From the NCBI GenBank assembly GCA_001313365.1, contig BBFS01000120.1:1-13795 (forward strand): a DNA stretch of 13,795 nucleotides. The letters are read 5' to 3'. The stretch is from Paenarthrobacter nitroguajacolicus JCM 14115. Its GTDB lineage: Bacteria > Actinomycetota > Actinomycetes > Actinomycetales > Micrococcaceae. The translations under genes and the position numbers were made by a program. The notes under the pieces were generated by a model. That model did not search any database. It worked only from the letters and a program-made list of their open reading frames with translations, and was not told where the DNA came from. Position 1 is the first letter of the stretch. The number at the start of each line of letters is the position of its first letter. This document shows positions 8,630 through 13,795 of this stretch, one piece after another.

Positions 8630-8657
8630 TTGAACACAACACTTATCAAACTAATGT
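8630..8657 (+). promoter_or_regulatory. Candidate promoter for doxX-aroA-rsgA
   Basis: TTGAAC (8630-8635) and TAATGT (8652-8657) are separated by 16 bases, 24 bases before the doxX start codon. The fit to a housekeeping sigma promoter is fair, and no alternative is better in this short divergent gap. Confidence 0.4.
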
Positions 8658-8681
8658 GGCAAGCCATCCAGGAGGCAAGAC

Positions 8682-9197
8682 ATGTCTGTTATCCGTTTTC
8701 TCGCACGTCCCATGCTCGCGTCGAGCTTCATCGTCGCAGGGCTGGATAAGCTCAGGAACGCGGACGACACTGCGAAGCAACTCTCGCCAGTCCTTCGCCG
8801 TGCCTCGGAATCCCTTCCCTTCAAAACTGATGAAAAGACCCTGGCGCGCGTCATCGGCGGGGCGCAACTGGGCGCCGGAGCCTTGCTCGGGCTCGGCAAA
8901 CTCTCCCGCTTTGCCGCCACGGTCCTGGCTGTGACGTCGGCTTTGAACTCCTACGTGGAGTGGCGGTCCGCCGATATCAGCACCAAAGAAGGCCGAAGTG
9001 CCCGCAAGGCCCAGCTGCTGAAGAACATTTCCCTCACGGGTGGTGTGCTTCTGGCCTCTGTTGATACCGCGGGCCAGCCGAGCATCGCCTGGAGGGCGGA
9101 GCACCTGGCCGCCGATGCCAAAAAGGTGACGGGCAAGCAGATCAAGCGTGCAGACAAAGCAGTTCGCAAGGCCGTTGACAACGCAGTTGGAGCATAA
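8682..9197 (+). CDS. DoxX-family membrane protein
   Basis: 171 residues. ATG at 8682 is preceded by AGGAGG (8670-8675) at six bases. The N-terminus RFLARPMLASSFIVAGLDKLRN fits the first helix of DoxX proteins, with a pattern of an early membrane segment, a helix pair near 57-92 (IGGAQLGAGALLGLGKLSRFAATVLAV) and a fourth near 115-130. The C-terminal 35 residues are Lys/Ala-rich and probably cytoplasmic. In mycobacteria a DoxX protein works with superoxide dismutase and a sulfurtransferase in thiol-oxidant resistance, so its place divergent from sigR is suggestive, but no SigR promoter faces this gene. The reading frame is intact. The stop lies six bases before aroA. Confidence 0.82.
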   Translation: MSVIRFLARPMLASSFIVAGLDKLRNADDTAKQLSPVLRRASESLPFKTDEKTLARVIGGAQLGAGALLGLGKLSRFAATVLAVTSALNSYVEWRSADISTKEGRSARKAQLLKNISLTGGVLLASVDTAGQPSIAWRAEHLAADAKKVTGKQIKRADKAVRKAVDNAVGA

Positions 9198-9203
9198 GGA
9201 AGC

Positions 9204-10604
9204 ATGACCGGTACCACCGCCGCAAACACCGAATCAACCAAAGCCGCCACCATGCTGCCACTGTGGCCGGCCCCCCCGTACGCCAAGGGGCCCGTGGACG
9301 CAACCGTGACGGTCCCTGGTTCAAAGTCGCTGACCAACCGGTTCCTGGTGTTGGCCGCACTGGCGGATGGTCCTTCACGGCTGCGGGCTCCCCCCTTCAT
9401 TCCCGCGACTCTGCGCTCATGATCCAGGCCCTCCGGCAATTGGGGGGCAAGCGTCACCGAGGTATCCGGGGACGGCGCCTTCGGACCGGACCTGGAAATT
9501 ACTCCCATGGATCCCGCCGCAACAGGGGCTGAAACGGCAATTGACTGCGGGCTGGCCGGAACTGTCATGCGGTTCGTCCCCCCCGTTGGCTGCGTTGCGT
9601 ACGGGCGTCACAGTCTTCGACGGCGATCCCCACGCCCGCAACAGGCCAATGGGAACCATCATCGAAGCGTTGATCGCCCTCGGCGTGCCAGTGGCAGCAG
9701 ACGGCGGCAGGACGCCGTCGTCCCTTCCCTTCGCCGTAGAGGGAACCGGCCAGGTCCGGGGCGGCCACCTTGTGATCGACGCCAGCGCCTCATCGCAGTT
9801 CGTTTCCGCGTTACTGCTGGTGGGTGCCCGCTTCGTCGATGGCCTGCATCTGGAACACGTGGGCAAGCCCGTCCCCCCCAGCTTGGACCACATCACCATG
9901 ACCGTGGAAGTCCTCCGCAGCGTCGGCGTCGTCGTGGACGATTCCGTGCCCAACCACTGGCGGGTCTCTCCGGGCCCATCCGTGCTTTTGACCAGCGGAT
10001 CGAACAGGACCTCTCAAATGCAGGACCTTTCCTCGCCGCTGCGCTGGCCACACGCGGCACCGTCCGCATCCCCCCCAATTGGCCGGCCGGGACCACACAA
10101 GTGGGCGACCAGTGGCGCACCATCCTGACCACCATGGGAGCAGAAGTAACTTTCGAAAACGGGACACTGACGGTGACCGGCGGGGCAGAAATCAAGGTGC
10201 CGACTTCGACGAAACAAGCGAATTGGCACCCACTGTGGCCGCCCTGTGCGCATTGGCCAGCGGCCCCTCCCGGCTGACCGGTATTGCCCACCTCCGCGGA
10301 CACGAAACGGACCGGCTCGCCGCGCTGGTTGCCGAAATCAACGGCCTCGGGGGGGCGACGCGGAAGAGACCGCCGATGGCTGGTTATCCGCCCGTCGGCC
10401 CTTCACAGCGGCGTGGTACACAGCTACGCAGACCACCGCATGGCCACTGCCGGGGGGGCCATCCTGGGGGGGCTCGCCGTCGAAGGCGTACAGGTTGAGG
10501 ACATCGCCACGACATCGAAGACCATGCCGGATTTTCCAAAGATGTGGGAAGCAATGCTGCAGCCAACTGATGCCAACACCGATCTTGATGAGGCCAGCAA
10601 CTAA
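9204..10604 (+). CDS. aroA: 3-phosphoshikimate 1-carboxyvinyltransferase (EPSP synthase)
   Basis: Joins phosphoenolpyruvate to shikimate-3-phosphate, the sixth step of the shikimate pathway, in the cytoplasm. About 460 residues after repair. Visible signatures: PGSKSLTNR near the N-terminus, [13 protein letters not shown] (the actinobacterial form of the PEP-site loop), [46 protein letters not shown] and [12 protein letters not shown]. The ATG at 9204 follows the doxX stop by six bases, with AAGGA overlapping that stop. Frame breaks: 9390-9395 (C6, expected 4), 9442-9447 (G6, expected 5), 9578-9584 (C7, expected 6), a lost C near 9975, a lost G near 10196, 10349-10355 (G7, expected 5) and a lost C near 10378. 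In-frame 7-base runs at 9271, 9873, 10070, 10452 and 10466 add residues. Confidence 0.96.
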
Positions 10605-10606
10605 CC

Positions 10607-11724
10607 ATGGGCCGTGACGCACGCTCCTGGGACGAATCCGACGTCCGGATCCGTCCCAGCAAAAAAGGATCCAGCCACGCACCAAGGATCGCCCCCCCAG
10701 CCATGATGACGCCGTAATAGGCAGGATCATCACAGTGGACCGCGGACGGTACAGGGCAATTGTTGGCGAAGATTCCGCCAACGAACGGATCGTTATCGCA
10801 GCCCGCGCCCGCGAACTGCGGCGCAACCCCCGTTGTCCCCGGCGACTTCGTCGCATTGGTGGGTGACGTCTCCGGGTCTCCCGATACCTTGGCGCGCCTG
10901 GTCCGGGTGGAAGAGCGGAAGACCCTCCTTCGCCGGAGTGCAGACGATACGGACCCCCATCGAACGGGTGGTCGTGGCCAACGCCGATCAGCTCGTGGTG
11001 GTTGTTGCGGCGGCCAACCCGGAGCCACGCACCGGATTCATTGATCGCGCTTGGTCGCAGCGTACGACGCCGGCATCGAGCCGTTGCTGCTCATCACCAA
11101 GGCGGATGTGAAGGACCCGGCGGAACTCCTGGCCAATTACCTGAGCTTGGATTTTCCCGTAATCATCAGCAGGACCGCTGACTCCGAGGCCGGCGGGATC
11201 GATGCCCGTTCCGATGACGGACTATCAGCCCGGCTGGACAAGGTCGCCGTATCCCAACTCCGCTCGCACCTGGTGGAAAAGTCACCGTCATGCTCGGTCA
11301 CTCCGGCGTTGGCAAATCCACCATGGTCAACGCGCTGACAGGCGCAGAGCGGGCCACTGGAGGCGTCAACGCGGTTACGGGCCGTGGCAGGCACACATCA
11401 TCCTCGGCTTTGGCGTTGAAGCTGGACGATGCACCGTCCGGCAGCTGGATCATCGATACTCCCGGAATCCGCTCCTTCGGCTTGGCGCATGTGGATCCGG
11501 ACCGGATACTGCACTCGTTCCCGGATCTTGAGCCCGGCACCGAGACCTGCGACCGCGGCTGCAAGCACGGTGCCACAGCCACCAATTGCGGGCTGGATGC
11601 ATGGGTGAACGATGGCCATGCCGGGCCATCGGGAGTGGCCCGGTTGGCCTCCTTGCGCCGCTTGCTGGGTGCAGACCCAAGGCTCGAAGCGAAAGAGACC
11701 AAGGAACTGGGCACCGTCAACTGA
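10607..11724 (+). CDS. rsgA: Ribosome small-subunit-dependent GTPase A
   Basis: Circularly permuted GTPase that checks late maturation of the 30S subunit. About 371 residues after repair. An N-terminal OB-fold (IGRIITVDRGRYRAIV to VPGDFVALVGD) is followed by the permuted order typical of RsgA: G4 (LLLITKADV), then G1 (GHSGVGKST, 11296-11322), then G3 (DTPG). The C-terminal zinc finger reads CDRGCKHG..NC (11548-11589). The basic N-terminal tail is usual for actinobacterial forms. ATG at 10607 lies two bases after the aroA stop, so co-transcription is near certain. Frame breaks: lost G near 10674, C5 at 10827-10831, C5 at 10954-10958, lost C near 11050, lost G near 11273. C7 at 10692-10698 is in frame. 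Confidence 0.95.
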
Positions 11725-11783
11725 TTCGTTGTCTGCTTCACGTCCCCCCCAATGCAGCGAACGATTCAGGATAGTTTGGTGGC

Positions 11784-12599
11784 ATGACCCATCCCGTTTC
11801 CACCTACAACGATGACCTGCGCCTGGCCCACGTCCTCGCCGATTCAGTCGACGCCCAGACCATGGATCGCTTCAAGGCACTGGACCTGCAGATCGAAACC
11901 AAGCCCGACCTCACACCTGTCACTGACGCTGACAAGGCCGCAGAGGAAGCAATCCGCGGTCAACTGTCCCGCTCCCGTCCGCGGGACGCGGTCCTGGGCG
12001 AGGAGTTCGGCAGCAGCGGTCACGGTTCACGTCGCTGGATCATAGACCCCCATCGACGGGACCAAGAACTTTGTCCGCGGTGTCCCGGTGTGGGCAACGT
12101 TGATCGCCTCGTGGATGAGGGGGAACCTGTGGTGGGCGTAGTCAGTGCGCCTGCACTAGGCAAGCGATGGTGGGCTGCGAAGGACATGGGCGCCTACATG
12201 GGCCGCTCCCTGGCCTCGGCAACGCGGCTCAAGGTGTCCAACGTTTCCCGCCTGGCCGACGCCTCCATGTCATATTCCAGCCTTTCGGGGGTGGAAGGAA
12301 CGCGGCAACCTGGATGAATTCCTGGGGCTGACGGAAGACATCTGGCGGACACGCGCCTATGGTGATTTCTGGTCGTATTGCCTCGTGGCCGAGGGGGGGC
12401 AGTGGATATCGCCTGCGAGCCTGAACTGAACCTCTACGACATGGCAGCACTCGTCCCGATCGTCACCGAGGCAGGCGGCCGTTTCACATCCTTGGAAGGC
12501 GAAGACGGTCCGTTTGGCGGTAACGCCCTGGCCACCAACTCGATCCTGCACTCCGAGGTCCTCAAGCGCCTCAACCCCGGATTGGACGACCTTCTCTAA
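11784..12599 (+). CDS. hisN: Histidinol-phosphatase, inositol-monophosphatase fold
   Basis: Likely dephosphorylates histidinol phosphate, the penultimate step of histidine synthesis. About 270 residues after repair. The Mg-dependent phosphatase motifs are present: LGEEFG (metal Glu), [25 protein letters not shown], and the C-terminal [21 protein letters not shown], where Tyr replaces the usual Trp of WDxAA. The lengths and the [15 protein letters not shown] segment fit HisN better than general inositol monophosphatases, but the substrate is inferred by similarity. The ATG at 11784 has only a weak GGTGG upstream, and TAGTTT (11773-11778) could be a -10 of a leaderless transcript. Frame breaks: C5 at 12047-12051 (expected 4), lost C near 12105, G5 at 12287-12291 (expected 4), G7 at 12393-12399 (expected 5). 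Confidence 0.9.
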
Positions 12600-12642
12600 A
12601 CCTATCCACGCCTGGCCAACCAAGCAGCAGGCGGAATTTTCG

Positions 12643-12684
12643 ACGGCGGATGGCCCCCAGAGGGGGGGTCTCCGCCGTTTTTTA
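12643..12684 (+). terminator. Intrinsic terminator of hisN
   Basis: ACGGCGGA (12643-12650) pairs with TCCGCCGT (12671-12678), followed by six Ts. An inner stem of GGCCCC with GGGGTC forms only if the observed C5 (12654-12658) and G7 (12662-12668) are really four bases each, which again points to over-called runs. Confidence 0.88.
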
Positions 12685-12744
12685 TTCGGCGAAGAAAGGA
12701 TTTCGCATTCGACGTAACAAAGGGCTTAACAAAAGGGAGCGGCT

Positions 12745-12773
12745 TTGGAAGCTCCCCGGACGTGCCTTAGCCT
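12745..12773 (+). promoter_or_regulatory. Candidate promoter of the SAM-IV riboswitch transcript
   Basis: TTGGAA (12745-12750) and TAGCCT (12768-12773) are separated by 17 bases. Start would fall near 12780, just where the riboswitch P1 stem begins. The hexamers are only moderate matches, but the position is apt. Confidence 0.42.
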
Positions 12774-12781
12774 TCTTTACA

Positions 12782-12898
12782 GGTCACGAGTGCCAGCGCT
12801 AAACCCCGGTTTGCTGGCCGGCAACCCTCCATTCGCGGTGGGGGGGTGCCCCGGGTGACGACCCGGCCGGTCCGGAACGGATGCGGCAAGCGCGGATC
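12782..12898 (+). ncRNA. SAM-IV riboswitch
   Basis: The region follows the known actinobacterial SAM-IV aptamer nearly base for base: GGTCACGAGTGCCAGCG, CCCCGGTTTGCTGGCCGGCAA, CCCTCC, CGCGGTGGGG, TGCCCCGGGTGACGACC, then a P5 hairpin (GGTCCG-GAA-CGGAT) and the conserved 3' tail GCGGCAAGCGCGG. It senses S-adenosylmethionine and normally lowers expression of methionine or sulfur genes when SAM is plentiful. The G7 at 12840-12846 is four in the family. The outer P1 pairing here is GGTC/GACC and shorter than in the best-known examples. It precedes the aminotransferase start at 12934 by 35 bases. Confidence 0.93.
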
Positions 12899-12916
12899 CC
12901 CCCCCTATGGGGGTCC
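12894..12916 (+). promoter_or_regulatory. Hairpin at riboswitch 3' edge, possible expression platform
   Basis: GGATCCCC.. and GGGGGTCC flank the loop TAT. The 5' arm overlaps the conserved 3' tail of the aptamer, so the hairpin and the aptamer tail pairing could be alternatives. There is no U tract, so control of translation (GAGG at 12926-12929, ATG at 12934) is more likely than termination. This is inference; the C8 run is probably over-long. Confidence 0.4.
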
Positions 12917-12933
12917 CTCTTGAGTGAGGTTCC

Positions 12934-13795
12934 ATGAGCACTGTCACGTTCAACTCCAACACCATTCCGTCCTTTGTTGAAGAATCCACAGCAGAGACGA
13001 TAACCGCTGTGCGTCCGCTTGCCGCGGTCACTGGCGCTGAGCTTCAGGCTCCCCCCCTGATTCAGGGTGGCCACGTCCGCTACGCAAACCTGGACTACGG
13101 CGCATCGGCCCCCCCGGCCTGACCGTCGTTTCGGCCTACCTCAACGAGGTCCTGCCTACTACGCCAGCGTTCACCGGGGCGCCGGGTACGCCTCGCAAAT
13201 CAGCACGTCGGTGTACGAGAACTCGCGGAACATCGTCCGTGATTTCGTCGGCGGGCGTGCCGATGACTCAGTGATCTTCACACGGAACACCACTGACTCG
13301 TTGAACCTCCTGGCCGGATGCCTCCCGCAGGTGGATGGCCAATTTGCGGGCGAGGTCCTGTACTTGGACATCGAGCACCACGCCAACTTGCTTCCGTGGC
13401 AGGGAGTCCCCCCCCACCGCAGCGTCGTCGCGGCACCAACCCTGGCCGAAACGGTGGACAAGCTCGAGGCCGAACTTGCCCAGGGCGGGGGTCAGCCTGC
13501 TGGCTGTTACCGGCGCCTCGAACGTGACGGGGGGAAATTCTTCCCATCGCCCGCCTTGCTTCGCTTGCCCACGAATACGGCGCAAGGATCGTGGTGGACG
13601 CTGCGCAGCTCGCACCTCATCGCCGGATCAACATCACCGAGGCGGACGTTGACTACATCGTCTTCTCCGGACACAAGCTTTATGCCCCCCCTTCGGCGCG
13701 GGTGTCGTGGTGGGTCGTCCGGACTGGCTCGACGCCGGCATACCGCACCTGGCCGGAGGCGGCGCGGTACGTGAAGCGCGCCTGGACTCAGTGAG
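12934..13795 (+). CDS. Class V aminotransferase / cysteine-desulfurase-like PLP enzyme, 3'-truncated
   Basis: ATG at 12934 follows GAGG by four bases. The readable protein has a leader of about 50 residues and then a fold type I class V core: YANLDYGASAPAL, HRGAGYASQISTSVYENSR, VIFTRNTTDSLNLLAG, DIEHHANLLPWQ, LLAVTGASNVTGEILPI, VVDAAQLAPHR and the PLP-lysine motif FSGHKLYAPFGAG (Lys codon 13675-13677). These resemble SufS/CsdB and related desulfurases. A SAM-IV riboswitch upstream suggests a sulfur or methionine role, but the substrate is unknown. Frame breaks: lost C near 13119, lost C near 13152, G5 at 13487-13491, G6 at 13529-13534 and C7 at 13685-13691. C7 at 13051 and 13109 and C8 at 13408 are in frame. 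It continues past the window end. Confidence 0.88.

Noticed and set aside
8408..8681. Second SigR-type promoter in the divergent gap (GGAAT on the minus strand near 8440-8436)
   Set aside because: The bases 18 positions downstream are ACT, not GTT, so the consensus fails.
3689..13691. Poly-G/poly-C tracts as phase-variation switches
   Set aside because: They occur in essential housekeeping genes, in terminators and in the riboswitch alike, and share the same lengths, which selection for switching would not produce.
1..13795. Mobile element, phage, defence or biosynthetic cluster
   Set aside because: No transposase, integrase, terminal inverted repeats, toxin-antitoxin pair, nuclease or synthase motifs were seen. 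Gene order and composition are uniformly chromosomal.

Overview
The window looks like chromosomal housekeeping DNA from a high-GC actinobacterium, most likely an Arthrobacter or Paenarthrobacter relative (Micrococcaceae). This rests on the single-chain 2-oxoglutarate decarboxylase/dehydrogenase Kgd, a SigR/RsrA thiol-stress pair next to aroA and rsgA, the 24-residue ribosomal protein bL37, and a SAM-IV riboswitch. The genus is inferred from remembered gene order and protein similarity, not from a search.

Layout. (1) 1-3495 (+): kgd, missing its N-terminus, then a strong intrinsic terminator. (2) 3633-5566 (+): a two-gene unit of a degenerate SGNH (GDSL-type) protein and a lipoprotein-like serine hydrolase of the beta-lactamase/DD-peptidase fold. 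(3) 5619-7142 (+): twin palindromic operators, a DUF4097 beta-repeat protein, and an overlapping PadR-type repressor. (4) 7257-7331 (+): bL37. A bidirectional terminator follows, shared with the convergent rsrA. (5) 7436-8407 (-): rsrA and sigR, overlapping by ATGA, behind a textbook SigR-type promoter. (6) 8682-11724 (+): DoxX-like membrane protein, aroA and rsgA, tightly packed. (7) 11784-12599 (+): hisN and its terminator. (8) 12782-end (+): SAM-IV riboswitch and a class V aminotransferase cut by the window end.

The dominant odd feature is technical. G or C runs that should be 4-5 long are written as 5-8 long, very often exactly 7, and many short doublets or triplets have lost a base. As a result kgd, the SGNH gene, the serine hydrolase, DUF4097, padR, sigR, aroA, rsgA, hisN and the aminotransferase are broken or carry spurious inserted Gly/Pro residues. 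Repairing the runs gives full-length conserved proteins. Three RNA structures (two terminators and the riboswitch) independently show that the correct lengths are about 4. I therefore annotate intact genes with sequence errors, not pseudogenes.

I found no mobile element, CRISPR array, phage gene or clearly new defence or biosynthetic system. The biologically interesting points are the SGNH protein lacking its catalytic residues, the SigR promoter with an in-frame N-terminal extension resembling Streptomyces SigR', the paired palindromes controlling DUF4097-padR, and a SAM-IV riboswitch in front of an aminotransferase of unknown substrate.
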